In this document: positions 28,142 through 36,845 of the stretch, in pieces
Layout: each line of letters begins with the position of its first letter
Position numbering within the stretch: position 1 is the stretch's first letter
Source of the DNA: Myxococcus stipitatus
Lineage (GTDB): Bacteria; Myxococcota; Myxococcia; Myxococcales; Myxococcaceae
Assembly (NCBI RefSeq): GCF_021412625.1
Contig: NZ_JAKCFI010000005.1
Coordinates: forward strand, 372,001 to 436,000
DNA: 64,000 nt
Reading direction: 5' to 3'
Notes under the pieces: generated by a model
Database searches by the model: none
Seen by the model: only the letters and a program-made list of their open reading frames with translations
What the model was told of the DNA's origin: nothing
Position numbers and translations under genes: made by a program

Positions 28142-30943
28142 ATGGTCTCACCCACGTCTCCAGAATCACCGGCTGGTGGCCCCCGCGGGTACGTCGTCTC
28201 CGTCCAGGGCGTGACCCACCGCTACGGGAAGGCCGTCGCGCTCGATGGACTCTCGCTCGACGTCCCCAGCGGCATCCGCGTGGGCATCGTGGGCCCCGAC
28301 GGCGTCGGCAAGTCGACGCTGATGGCCCTGGTGGCCGGCGCCAAGAAGCTGCAGCAGGGACGGATCACGGTCCTGGATGGGGACATCGCTCAAGCCCGGC
28401 ACCGACGCGAGGTGGGGCCGCGAATCGCATACATGCCGCAGGGGCTGGGAAAGAACCTCTACCTGGAGCTCAGCGTCTACGACAACGTCGACTTCATGGC
28501 CCGGCTCTTCGGGCTCTCCCCGGAGGAGCGCAAGGTGCGCGTCCCGCAGCTGCTCCAGGCCACGGGGCTGGGCAAGTTCGCGGAGCGCCCCGCAGGCAAG
28601 CTCTCCGGCGGCATGAAACAGAAGGTCGGGCTCTGCGGGGCGCTGGTGCACGACCCGGACCTGCTCATCCTCGACGAGCCCACCACCGGCGTCGACCCGC
28701 TCTCCCGGCGGCAGTTCTGGACCCTCATCGACGAGATTCGCGCCGGGCGTCCGGGCATGAGCGTCATCATCTCCACGGCCTACATGGACGAGGCCCAGCA
28801 GTGGGATTGGATCGTGGCCATGGACGCGGGGCGCGTGCTGGCGACGGGGACGCCCGCGGAGCTGATGCAACGTTCGGGGACCACGGACCTGGAGAAGTGC
28901 TTCATCGCGCTGCTGCCCGAGGAGAAGCGCAAGGGCCACAAGGAGCTCACCATTCCGCCCCGTGTGCCGGGCAACGCGGAGCTGGCCATCGAGGCCCACG
29001 GGCTGACCCGCCGCTTCGGGACCTTCGTCGCCGTCGACCACGTCACCCTCTCCATCGAGCGCGGTGAAATCTTCGGCTTCCTGGGCTCCAATGGCTGCGG
29101 CAAGTCCACGACCATGAAGATGCTGACCGGCTTGCTGCCCCCCTCGGAAGGCACGGCGAAGCTCTTCGGCAGCTCCGTGGACGCCGGCAGCATGGAGGTC
29201 CGCAAGAACCTGGGCTACATGACGCAGGCGTTCTCGCTCTACGGCGAGCTGAGCGTCCATCAGAACCTGGTCCTGCATGCCCGGCTCTACCATCTGCCGC
29301 CAGACAAGGCGAAGACACGCATCGACGAACTGGTCGATCGGTTCGGACTGGGCGCGCACCTGGAGACGCTGGCCGGAGGTCTGCCCATGGGCCTGCGCCA
29401 GCGGCTCTCCCTGGCCGTCGCCGTGCTTCACGGGCCGCAGATCCTCATCCTGGACGAGCCCACGTCGGGCGTCGACCCGGTCGCCCGTGACAGCTTCTGG
29501 GAGCTGTTGATCGACCTGTCGAGGAAGCAGGGCGTCACCATCTTCGTGACGACGCACTTCATGAACGAGGGGATGCGCTGCGACCGCATCTCACTCATGA
29601 ACGCGGGAAGGGTGCTGGCCGCGGACAGCCCCCAGAAGCTCATCGATTCGAAGCAGGCGGACAGCCTGGAGACCGCCTTCATCGCCTACATGGAGGAGGC
29701 CATCGAGGAGAAGGCCCGCGCGGAGGGCAAGGAGAAGAAGGACACGGCCCCCGAGCCCGAGGCCCCCGCCCCCGAGCCCGAGGCCCCGGCACGAGAAGAC
29801 CGGGCCGGACTTCGCCTGCGGATGGGCCGGATGCTCGCGTATGCATCCAACGAGACCAGTCAGATCCTCCGCGACAAGGTCCGGCTGGCGTTCGCCTTCA
29901 TTGGTTCGGCGTTGTTGATGCTCGTCTTCGGCTTCGGCATCACGACCGACGTGGAGAACATCCGCTACTCCGCGCTGGACCTCGACCAGTCGCCCGAGAG
30001 CCGCGCGTACCTGGAACAGTTCAGCGCGGCGAAGCCCTATTTCGCCCAGACTCCGCCAGCCCCGTCCGCGAACGACGCGTTGCGCCGGCTCCAATCAGAC
30101 GATGTGTCGGTGGTGCTGGAGATTCCGCCCCTCTTCGGTCTGAATCTTCGCCGGGGCTCCGGCCCCGAGGTGCTGGCGCAGGTGGACGGCGCCATGACCT
30201 TCCGCGGAGACACCGTCGAGCAATATGTCCAGGGGGTCCACGCGCGGATGCTCCGGGACCCGGCGAGCGGCTTCCATTCCGCCCGCGCACAGGAATACAC
30301 GGCCAACATCGAGGAGCGCTACCTCTACAACCCCACCTTCGAGAGCATCTACTCCATCGTGCCGAGCGTCCCGGCGCTATTGCTGCTGCTCATCCCCGCG
30401 ATCCTCATGACGGTCAGCATCGTGCGGGAGAAGGAGCTGGGGTCGATCATCAACTTCTACGTCACGCCCACGGGGAGGCTGGAGTACCTGCTGGGGAAGC
30501 AACTGCCCTACATCGCCATTGGCATGGCCAACTTCTTCATCCTGACCGCCCTGGCGCTGATTGTATTTGGCGTCCCCATCAAGGGCAGCTTCCTGATGTT
30601 GATCGTCTGCACGGTGTTCTACGTCGCGGCGACGACAGGCATTGGAATGGTGACGTCCACCTTCACCGGCAGCCAGGTCGCGGCCGTGTTCGTCACGGCC
30701 ATCCTGACCATCGTGCCGACCATTCAGTTCTCCGGCTTGTTGCAACCCGTCTCCACCCTGCAGGGCGGAGCCAAGATCGTCGGTTCCATCTGGCCCGCGA
30801 CCTATTACATGCACGCCAGCCTGGGCGCCTTCACCAAGGGACTGGGGGCGGGCCTCCTCCTGCCGGACGTGGCCTTCCTGGCCGTGTGCTTCCCGCTCCT
30901 CCTGGCCATCAGCGTCATCGGCCTGAGAAAGCAGGAGAAGTAG
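28142..30943 (+). CDS. rbbA: RbbA-type ABC transporter, two ATPase domains fused to a permease
   Basis: 933 residues. ATPase 1 (residues ~15-250) has a P-loop GPDGVGKST, signature LSGGMKQK and Walker B ILDEPTTGVDP. ATPase 2 (~280-505) has GSNGCGKST, a degenerate signature (AGGLPMGLRQR) and ILDEPTSGVDP. A Pro/Glu/Ala-rich linker with a repeated PEPEAPA unit (~535-550) leads to an ABC-2 permease domain with a first helix, a large periplasmic loop and five more helices. Gene order and the GPDGVGKST/GLRQR variants match E. coli RbbA, described as ribosome-associated ATPase but by architecture an exporter. The exported substrate is unknown. Ribosome site GGGAGGG upstream. Confidence 0.92.
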   Translation: MVSPTSPESPAGGPRGYVVSVQGVTHRYGKAVALDGLSLDVPSGIRVGIVGPDGVGKSTLMALVAGAKKLQQGRITVLDGDIAQARHRREVGPRIAYMPQGLGKNLYLELSVYDNVDFMARLFGLSPEERKVRVPQLLQATGLGKFAERPAGKLSGGMKQKVGLCGALVHDPDLLILDEPTTGVDPLSRRQFWTLIDEIRAGRPGMSVIISTAYMDEAQQWDWIVAMDAGRVLATGTPAELMQRSGTTDLEKCFIALLPEEKRKGHKELTIPPRVPGNAELAIEAHGLTRRFGTFVAVDHVTLSIERGEIFGFLGSNGCGKSTTMKMLTGLLPPSEGTAKLFGSSVDAGSMEVRKNLGYMTQAFSLYGELSVHQNLVLHARLYHLPPDKAKTRIDELVDRFGLGAHLETLAGGLPMGLRQRLSLAVAVLHGPQILILDEPTSGVDPVARDSFWELLIDLSRKQGVTIFVTTHFMNEGMRCDRISLMNAGRVLAADSPQKLIDSKQADSLETAFIAYMEEAIEEKARAEGKEKKDTAPEPEAPAPEPEAPAREDRAGLRLRMGRMLAYASNETSQILRDKVRLAFAFIGSALLMLVFGFGITTDVENIRYSALDLDQSPESRAYLEQFSAAKPYFAQTPPAPSANDALRRLQSDDVSVVLEIPPLFGLNLRRGSGPEVLAQVDGAMTFRGDTVEQYVQGVHARMLRDPASGFHSARAQEYTANIEERYLYNPTFESIYSIVPSVPALLLLLIPAILMTVSIVREKELGSIINFYVTPTGRLEYLLGKQLPYIAIGMANFFILTALALIVFGVPIKGSFLMLIVCTVFYVAATTGIGMVTSTFTGSQVAAVFVTAILTIVPTIQFSGLLQPVSTLQGGAKIVGSIWPATYYMHASLGAFTKGLGAGLLLPDVAFLAVCFPLLLAISVIGLRKQEK

Positions 30944-30945
30944 CG

Positions 30946-32070
30946 GTGAACTCGCTGCTGAACATCCTGTGGTTGGGACTCAAGGAGCTTCGCAGCCTCC
31001 TCAGCGACGCGGTGATGGTCGTGTTCGTCGTCTATGCGTTCACCCTGGCCATCTACGTCCAGGCCACGGGGACCTCGAGCGAAGTGAACAACGCCTCGAT
31101 TGCGTTCGTCGACGAGGACGAGTCCGCGTTGTCCAAGGAGTTGCTGAACGCCTTCTATCCACCGCGCTTCAAGTCGCCGGAGCTCATCTCCCCGGACGAC
31201 ATCCAGCCGGACATGGACCGGGGCCGGTTCATGTTCGTCGTCGTGATTCCCCCCCGCTTCGAGCACGACCTCCGAGCGGGCCGCAACCCGGACATCCAGG
31301 TGAACATCGACGCGACCGCCATGCAGCAGGCGGGCATCGGCGCCGGCTACATCAAGAACATCCTCAACGACCGCATCGCCTCCTTTCTCAAGCGCACGGA
31401 GGAGACGGGACCGAAGCCCGTCAATCTGGTCGTCCGCAAGCTCTTCAACCCCAACGGGGTGTCGTCCTGGTTCAAGAGCGTGGTGGCCATCATCAATCAA
31501 ATCACCCTGCTGACGGTGGTCCTCACGGGCGCCGCGGTCATCCGCGAACGCGAGCACGGCACGCTCGAGCACCTGCTCGTGATGCCTCTGACCTCGTTCG
31601 AGATCGCGATGGCGAAGGTCTGGGCCAATAGCCTGGTCATCCTGGTGGCGACCGCGGCTTCGCTCCTCCTGGTCGTCCACCTGGTGCTGAAGGTGCCGTT
31701 CGCCGGCTCGGTGTTGCTGTGGTTCGCCGGCGTCGTGCTCTACCTCTTCTTCGCCACGGCGCTCGGCATCTTCCTGGGGACCATCTCACGCTCGATGGCG
31801 CAGTTCGCCCTGCTCATCATCCTCGTGGTCCTCGTGTTGATGCTGCTTTCGGGCGGAAGCACACCCGTGGAGAGCCAGCCGAAGTGGCTTCAAGCCATCA
31901 CGTACCTGCTGCCCGCCCGGCACTTCGTCAGCTTCTCGCAGGTCATCATCTACCGTGGTGGGGGGCTGGGCGCGGTCTGGCGCCAGTTCCTGATGGTGAG
32001 CGCGGTGGGCGTGGGCTTCTTCGTCTACAGCCTGGCGATGTTCCGCAAGTCCATCGCGGTGAGCAAGTAG
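30946..32070 (+). CDS. ABC-2 type permease (YhhJ-like)
   Basis: 374 residues: an N-terminal helix, a periplasmic domain of about 150 residues, then five membrane helices with the ABC-2 motif REREHGTLEHLLVMPLTSFE. It pairs with the permease half of the preceding RbbA-type protein. The GTG start lies two bases after the rbbA stop and uses an AGGAG site inside the rbbA 3' end, so translation is coupled. Last gene of the export operon. Confidence 0.92.
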   Translation: MNSLLNILWLGLKELRSLLSDAVMVVFVVYAFTLAIYVQATGTSSEVNNASIAFVDEDESALSKELLNAFYPPRFKSPELISPDDIQPDMDRGRFMFVVVIPPRFEHDLRAGRNPDIQVNIDATAMQQAGIGAGYIKNILNDRIASFLKRTEETGPKPVNLVVRKLFNPNGVSSWFKSVVAIINQITLLTVVLTGAAVIREREHGTLEHLLVMPLTSFEIAMAKVWANSLVILVATAASLLLVVHLVLKVPFAGSVLLWFAGVVLYLFFATALGIFLGTISRSMAQFALLIILVVLVLMLLSGGSTPVESQPKWLQAITYLLPARHFVSFSQVIIYRGGGLGAVWRQFLMVSAVGVGFFVYSLAMFRKSIAVSK

Positions 32071-32099
32071 AGCCGGCGCGCCTGCTCGAAACCTGGCCG

Positions 32100-32117
32100 C
32101 CGTGTCCCGAGACACGG
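32100..32117. terminator. Hairpin between convergent genes
   Basis: CCGTGTC-CCGA-GACACGG, a perfect 7-base stem with a 4-base loop, in the 52-base gap between the convergent permease gene and dnaE2. Without T tracts; probably a shared transcript end. Confidence 0.45.
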
Positions 32118-32122
32118 GCCCC

Positions 32123-35100
32123 TCAGGGAACGACTGTGTCCCAGAGGCTCTCGATGACCTTCGTCTTCACGTTCGTCACCTTCCCCGAGCGCTCCAGGAC
32201 GCCATATCCGACGACGAGCAGGGCGCCGTGGATCTGCTTCCGGCATCGCTCGTACACGTCCGGCGGCACGACGAGGTTGGCGATGCCCGTCTCGTCCTCC
32301 AGCGAGATGAAGCACATGCCCCGCGCCGTCGGTGGCCGCTGGCTGCAGATCATCATCCCGCCCACGGCGACCCTCCTCCCCGAGGGGACCTTCCTCAGGC
32401 CCTCCGCCGTCACCGCGCCCAGCTTCCGCAGCCGGGGCCGCAGCAGCTCCAGCGGGTGCTTCTCCAACGACAGCCCCACCGTGTCGTAGTCCGCGCTCAC
32501 CCGCTCCATCACGTCCATGGGCGGCAACTCCACCTGCGTGCCGTCCATCGACATCCCGAAGAACAGGTCGTCCGAGTCCAGCGGCCCGAGCGCCTGGAGC
32601 TCCCACAGGGCCTTGCGCCTCGAGCCACACAGCGAGCCCAGCGTCCCCGCGAGCGCCAGTCGCGTCAGCTCGTGCCGGGGGATCCGCGCGCGCCGGGCCA
32701 GGTCCCCCACGCTCGTGTACCCCTCCCCTCGCGCCGCCTCCACCCGGCGCCCCGCGGACTCGCCCAGGCCCTTCACCAACCGCAGCCCCAGGCGCACCGC
32801 CTTGCCGCCCTCCTCCAGCGTGCAGTCCCACCGCGAGCGCTGCACGTCCACCGGCCGCACCTCCACGCCGTGCCGCTGCACGTCCGCCACCAGCGTGTGC
32901 GGCGCGTAGAAGCCCATCGGCTGGGAGTTGAGCAGCGCCGTGGTGAAGGCCGCCGGGTAGTGGCACTTCAGCCAGCTCGACGCGTACGAGATCAGCGCGA
33001 AGCTGGCCGAGTGACTCTCCGGGAAGCCGTAGTGCGCGAAGCCCCGGAAGTTGTCGAACCACTCCTCCGCCTGCGCCCGCTCGTACCCGCGTGACAGGCA
33101 GCCCTCCACGAAGCGGCCCCGGTACCGCAGCAGCATCGTCTCCGCCCGCTTGTGGCTCAGCACCCGGCGCAGCCCGTCCGCCTCCTCCGCGGAGAACCCC
33201 GCCGCCACCATCGCCAGCTTCATCGCCTGCTCCTGGAACAGCGGCACGCCCAGCGTCTTGCCCAGGATCTCCTTCACCGCCTCGCTCGGGTACACCACCG
33301 GCTCCACGCCATTCCTGCGCCGCAGGAACGGGTGCACCATCTTCCCGACGATCGGCCCGGGGCGGATGAGGGCGATCTCCACCACCAGGTCGTAGAAGGT
33401 CCTCGGGCGCAGCCGCGGCAGCATGTTCATCTGCGCGCGGCTCTCGATCTGGAACACGCCCACCGTGTCCGCCTCGCACAGCATGTCGTAGACCTTGGAG
33501 TCCTCCGCCGGAATCGTCGCCAGCGACAGCTCGCGTCCGTGGTGCTCGCGAATCAACGCGAAGCACTTCGACAGCGCCGTGAGCATGCCCAGGGACAACA
33601 GGTCCACCTTGAGCAGGCCAATCGCGTTGATGTCATCCTTCTCCCACTGGATGACCGTGCGCCCGGGCATCGCCGCGTTCTCCACCGGCACCAGCTCCGT
33701 CAATGGCTCACGCGTCATCACGAAGCCACCGACGTGGATGGACAGGTGTCTGGGAAAGCCCTCCAGCTCCGCCGCCACGGAGAGCGTGCGCCGCACCCGG
33801 CGGTCGAAGGCGGACAGCCCCGCCTCCAACAGGACCTCCGGCGTCACCTCGAAGCCGTGGGCCGCCGAGACCTTGGACAGCCGGTCCACCTGGTCCAGCG
33901 ACAGCCCGAGCGCCTTCCCCGCCTCCCGCAGCGCCAGCCGCCCCCGAAAGCAGATGACCTCGCACACCATGCCGGCGCGGTGCCGGCCGTGCTTCTCGTA
34001 GACGTACTGGAGCACCTCCTCGCGCCGCTCGTGCTCGAAGTCCACGTCGATGTCGGGCGGCTCCTTGCGCGCCATGCTCAGGAAGCGCTCGAAGAGCAGC
34101 CCCATCCGCACCGGGTCGATGGCGGTGATCTGGAGCGCGTAGCAGACCGCCGAGTTCGCCGCGCTCCCCCGTCCCTGACAGAGGATGCCCCGCCGCCGCG
34201 CGAAGCCCACGACGTCCCACAGCGCCAGGAAGTAACCCGCGAAGTCCAGCGCCGCGATGAGCCGCAGCTCGTGTTCGATCTGCCTCGCCACCTCCGGCGG
34301 CACACCCGCCGGGTAGCGGACCTGGAGGCCCTCGTACGTCAGCGCCCGCAGATACGCGTCCGCCGTCATCCCCCCCGGCAGGTCCTCCTCCGGGAAGCGG
34401 TAGCGCAGGTCGTCCAGCGAGGCCCGACAGCGGGAGGCCAGCTCCACCGTGCGCGCCAGCACCTCCGGCCGGTCCTCGAACAGCCGCGCCATCTCCGCCG
34501 GGGACTTCAGCGTCCGCTCGCCGTTGGGCCACAGCAGCGTCCCCGCCTTGTCCACCGTCACCCCGTGCCGCACCGCCGTCAGGACGTCCTGGAGCGGCTG
34601 CCTGCGGCGATGGTGCGTGTGCACGTCGTTGTGCGCCACCAACGGCACGCCCAGCTCCCGCGCCAACGCGTCCGCCCGGGCCTCCCGCGCCGCGTCCCCC
34701 GCCGACAACGTCCGGCACACGCCGACGTGGAAGCGCTCCGGGAACGCCTCCACCAGCGGCGCCACCCGCTCCACCGGCGCGGGCTCCGGCAACACCGCCA
34801 GCAGCCCCTCCGAGCGCTCCGCCAGCGCCCGCCACGGCAACCCCGCCTCCCCCTTCGGGTGCGTCATCCGGCTGCGAGACACCAACGCGCACAGGCTCGA
34901 GTAGCCCCGCGCGTCCGCCGCGTAGACCACCACCGGGGGCCCGTCCTCCAGCGTCAGCTCGGCCCCCAGCAGCAACCTCACCCCGTGCTCCTTCGCCGCC
35001 AGGTGGGCCTTCACCACCCCGTACAGGCCGTCCCTGTCCGTCAGCGCCAGGGCCCCGAGCCCCAGCCTCGCGGCCGTGGCCACCAGCTCCTCCGGATGCG

Positions 35101-35155
35101 AGGCGCCGCGAAGGAACGAGAAGTTGGAGCGACAGACGAGTTCGGCGTAGTCCAC
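32123..35155 (-). CDS. dnaE2: Error-prone DNA polymerase III alpha subunit, DnaE2
   Basis: 1010 residues, the translesion polymerase of the ImuA-ImuB-DnaE2 mutasome. The N-terminal PHP domain starts with the DnaE2-typical AELVCRSNFSFLRGASHPEE; the polymerase active site shows PPDIDVDFEHERREE near residue 368; a helix-hairpin-helix region and a C-terminal OB fold follow. The length fits DnaE2 rather than replicative DnaE1 (about 1170). The GTG start at 35155 is where the family begins, with no clear ribosome site; a LexA-like box lies only 15 bases upstream, so the leader must be very short. Its partners imuA and imuB are about 8.5 kb away on the same strand instead of adjacent. Confidence 0.96.
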   Translation of the reverse strand: MDYAELVCRSNFSFLRGASHPEELVATAARLGLGALALTDRDGLYGVVKAHLAAKEHGVRLLLGAELTLEDGPPVVVYAADARGYSSLCALVSRSRMTHPKGEAGLPWRALAERSEGLLAVLPEPAPVERVAPLVEAFPERFHVGVCRTLSAGDAAREARADALARELGVPLVAHNDVHTHHRRRQPLQDVLTAVRHGVTVDKAGTLLWPNGERTLKSPAEMARLFEDRPEVLARTVELASRCRASLDDLRYRFPEEDLPGGMTADAYLRALTYEGLQVRYPAGVPPEVARQIEHELRLIAALDFAGYFLALWDVVGFARRRGILCQGRGSAANSAVCYALQITAIDPVRMGLLFERFLSMARKEPPDIDVDFEHERREEVLQYVYEKHGRHRAGMVCEVICFRGRLALREAGKALGLSLDQVDRLSKVSAAHGFEVTPEVLLEAGLSAFDRRVRRTLSVAAELEGFPRHLSIHVGGFVMTREPLTELVPVENAAMPGRTVIQWEKDDINAIGLLKVDLLSLGMLTALSKCFALIREHHGRELSLATIPAEDSKVYDMLCEADTVGVFQIESRAQMNMLPRLRPRTFYDLVVEIALIRPGPIVGKMVHPFLRRRNGVEPVVYPSEAVKEILGKTLGVPLFQEQAMKLAMVAAGFSAEEADGLRRVLSHKRAETMLLRYRGRFVEGCLSRGYERAQAEEWFDNFRGFAHYGFPESHSASFALISYASSWLKCHYPAAFTTALLNSQPMGFYAPHTLVADVQRHGVEVRPVDVQRSRWDCTLEEGGKAVRLGLRLVKGLGESAGRRVEAARGEGYTSVGDLARRARIPRHELTRLALAGTLGSLCGSRRKALWELQALGPLDSDDLFFGMSMDGTQVELPPMDVMERVSADYDTVGLSLEKHPLELLRPRLRKLGAVTAEGLRKVPSGRRVAVGGMMICSQRPPTARGMCFISLEDETGIANLVVPPDVYERCRKQIHGALLVVGYGVLERSGKVTNVKTKVIESLWDTVVP

Positions 35156-35170
35156 ACACCGATCAAGACA

Positions 35171-35186
35171 CTGAGCAGCCGTTCAG
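35171..35186 (-). promoter_or_regulatory. LexA-type SOS box upstream of dnaE2
   Basis: CTGAGCAGCCGTTCAG, an imperfect palindrome (CTGA-C / GTTCAG arms). With the next base it matches 15 of 17 positions of the M. xanthus LexA motif CTRHAMRYBYGTTCAGS as I recall it. It lies 15 bases before the dnaE2 start and is near-identical to the box upstream of imuA. Confidence 0.7.
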
Positions 35187-35203
35187 GCGCTAGGTCGGAT
35201 CTT

Positions 35204-35223
35204 CGTCCGGCGACCACCGGACG
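35204..35223. repeat. Short perfect hairpin upstream of dnaE2
   Basis: CGTCCGG-CGACCA-CCGGACG, 7-base arms and a 6-base loop. Function unknown; could be part of a promoter-proximal structure or an end of an unannotated transcript. Confidence 0.35.
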
Positions 35224-35268
35224 CGCCGGGTTGATACACGCCCAGCCCCGCCCGACGTATCACGTCCC

Positions 35269-35293
35269 CTCGAGGACCCGTGGGGTCCTCGAG
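35269..35293. repeat. Perfect 11-base inverted repeat with 3-base loop
   Basis: CTCGAGGACCC-GTG-GGGTCCTCGAG. It lies in a divergent region, where a gene terminator is not expected, 114 bases upstream of dnaE2 and 332 bases before the plus-strand gene. No T tract on either side. Confidence 0.5.
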
Positions 35294-35624
35294 CCATCTC
35301 CTCAATCACAGACTTTGAATAGCTGAGACGGATTGGACGCACCCCGCGCGGAGAATTCGCCTGTCACGGGACTGTCCATTCCGAGGCAACGCCAGACTTC
35401 GCCGTCCATGGGTTCGAGCCTCCCGTTCGGGCGAGGACAGCGTCTTCCCCGGGAGCGCCTGGCTGTTCGCGCAGCGACGCTCGTCGTGGTCGCGCGCCTG
35501 TCGGGACGCCCGCCGGTGCGTACCGTCCCCAGCCGCTCCCGCCTGTCGCGGGGCGCGCCGCGAAGCACGGTGTCCGCCCTCCCACCCCGGAGGGCGACGC
35601 CCTGCCCATCCGCGAGGAGGTCCC

Positions 35625-36272
35625 ATGTTCCCCCAAGCGCTCAAGCGTTCCCTGTCCACCCTCGTCGTCGTCTTCATCTCCGGGCTGCTCGCGCCGCCCC
35701 AGGTGCTGGGCGGCGGGCACTCGTCGGAGACGAAGGCGGTGAGGTGCGGAGGAAGCCGGGACCTCTACCTGGGGACGTACAAGGGACGGGTCTTCAAGGA
35801 ATGGAAGACGCCGCTCACGGAGGAGCAGCTCAAGGACCCGATGACCCGCATGGCCAACGACGCCCTGCTGCGCAACAACTACACGCTGACGCTGCGCTTC
35901 CACCGGGATGCGAAGTGGAACTATCGGGTCGACACCAACGTGCAGTTCGACAACCTCGCCACGGGCACGCCGGGGCCCGGGCACCGCGACGACAGCGACT
36001 ACGTGCTGGACCTCTCCGGCGAGGCCGCCAAGGTGCAGTTCGCCGTGAGCCGCCGCCCCTCGGCGCCCCAGGGCGGCAGGGCGCCCCAGCCCATCATCGA
36101 GAAGACCTCCCGGGCCCAGCCCACGGGCTTCGTCGCCACGTTCCGGGACAAGTTCCTGCTCGAGGCCATGGACTGCGACGAGCAGGGCGTCCCCCACCGG
36201 CTGCTCTTCACCCGCCTCGTCGGCGGCCACCAGCCCATCTTCGAGACGCGCGAGCTCTTTCGCCAGAAGTAG
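35625..36272 (+). CDS. Secreted protein of unknown function
   Basis: 215 residues with an N-terminal signal peptide (basic start, hydrophobic core VVVFISGLLAPPQVLGG, cleavage probably near residue 30). The mature part is hydrophilic with few cysteines (two: VRCGG and MDCDE) and no motif I recognise. A strong ribosome site (GAGGAGG) precedes the ATG. Downstream is the NfeD/SPFH pair, but the 81-base gap and different promoter context give no clear link. Probably periplasmic or exported. Confidence 0.75.
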   Translation: MFPQALKRSLSTLVVVFISGLLAPPQVLGGGHSSETKAVRCGGSRDLYLGTYKGRVFKEWKTPLTEEQLKDPMTRMANDALLRNNYTLTLRFHRDAKWNYRVDTNVQFDNLATGTPGPGHRDDSDYVLDLSGEAAKVQFAVSRRPSAPQGGRAPQPIIEKTSRAQPTGFVATFRDKFLLEAMDCDEQGVPHRLLFTRLVGGHQPIFETRELFRQK

Positions 36273-36353
36273 CCCCCGCTTAAGGAGAGGTCGGGCAGGC
36301 CACCCGCACCTCCGGTTTGACAGGATGGCGAGGTGGCTGCCAAACAGGACGGT

Positions 36354-36845
36354 ATGGATCTGACCCCCACCGCATGGCAGCTCTGGCTCGTCGCGGCCAT
36401 CGTCTGCGGCATGCTGGAGATCAAGCTCTCCGGCTTCGTGACGCTGTGGTTCGCGGTGGGGGCGCTCGCGTCCTCGCTCGCCGCGGCGCTGGGGCTGGGC
36501 ATCAACGTCCAGTTGCTGCTCTTCACCCTCGTCTCCCTCCTGCTGTTCGCCATCTCCCGCACCCTGTTCAAGAAGTTCTTCACGCGGGACTCGGCCCACC
36601 TGAAGACAGGGGTCGAGGCGATGCTCGGCCAGGAGGCGGTGGTGACGGAGGAGGTGGGCGAGCCCCACGGCGGCACGGTGCGCATCAACGGGGAGCTGTG
36701 GACGGCGCGCTCGCTGTCCGGCCACATCTCCGAGGGTGAGCGCGTCACCGTCGAGCAGGTGGACGGTCTCAAGCTTTGGGTGCGCCGCCCCGCGGCGACA
36801 CGGTCCGTTCCCCAGACGGGGTCGGAGAAGGAGAGGGTCGGATGA
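36354..36845 (+). CDS. NfeD-like membrane protein
   Basis: 163 residues. Two to three N-terminal membrane helices (~residues 8-75) precede a small soluble OB-fold domain containing MLGQEAVVTEEV and GELWTARS, the typical short NfeD (NfeD1b) layout. NfeD proteins are encoded beside SPFH proteins and are thought to act with them in membrane microdomains. The ATG at 36354 (AGGA 4 bases upstream) is preferred; GTG at 36333 would add seven residues. The stop overlaps the start of the SPFH gene (ATGA). Confidence 0.88.
   Translation: MDLTPTAWQLWLVAAIVCGMLEIKLSGFVTLWFAVGALASSLAAALGLGINVQLLLFTLVSLLLFAISRTLFKKFFTRDSAHLKTGVEAMLGQEAVVTEEVGEPHGGTVRINGELWTARSLSGHISEGERVTVEQVDGLKLWVRRPAATRSVPQTGSEKERVG

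Larger units (their letters stand above)
35156..35624. other. Divergent intergenic region with SOS box and two perfect hairpins
   Basis: 469 bases between dnaE2 and a secreted-protein gene. It holds the LexA-like box (35171-35186), a 7-base-stem hairpin (35204-35223) and an 11-base perfect hairpin (35269-35293). From about 35300 to 35600 I see no supported gene. Confidence 0.5.

Noticed and set aside
29745-29800. Direct repeat of about 18 bases in the RbbA-type gene
   Set aside because: It encodes a duplicated PEPEAPA unit of the inter-domain linker, not a mobile or regulatory repeat.
33152-35326. A 724-codon open frame antisense to dnaE2
   Set aside because: Composition (Arg, Gln, His, Pro) is typical of the antisense frame of a G+C-rich gene; the opposite strand has unmistakable DnaE2 motifs.
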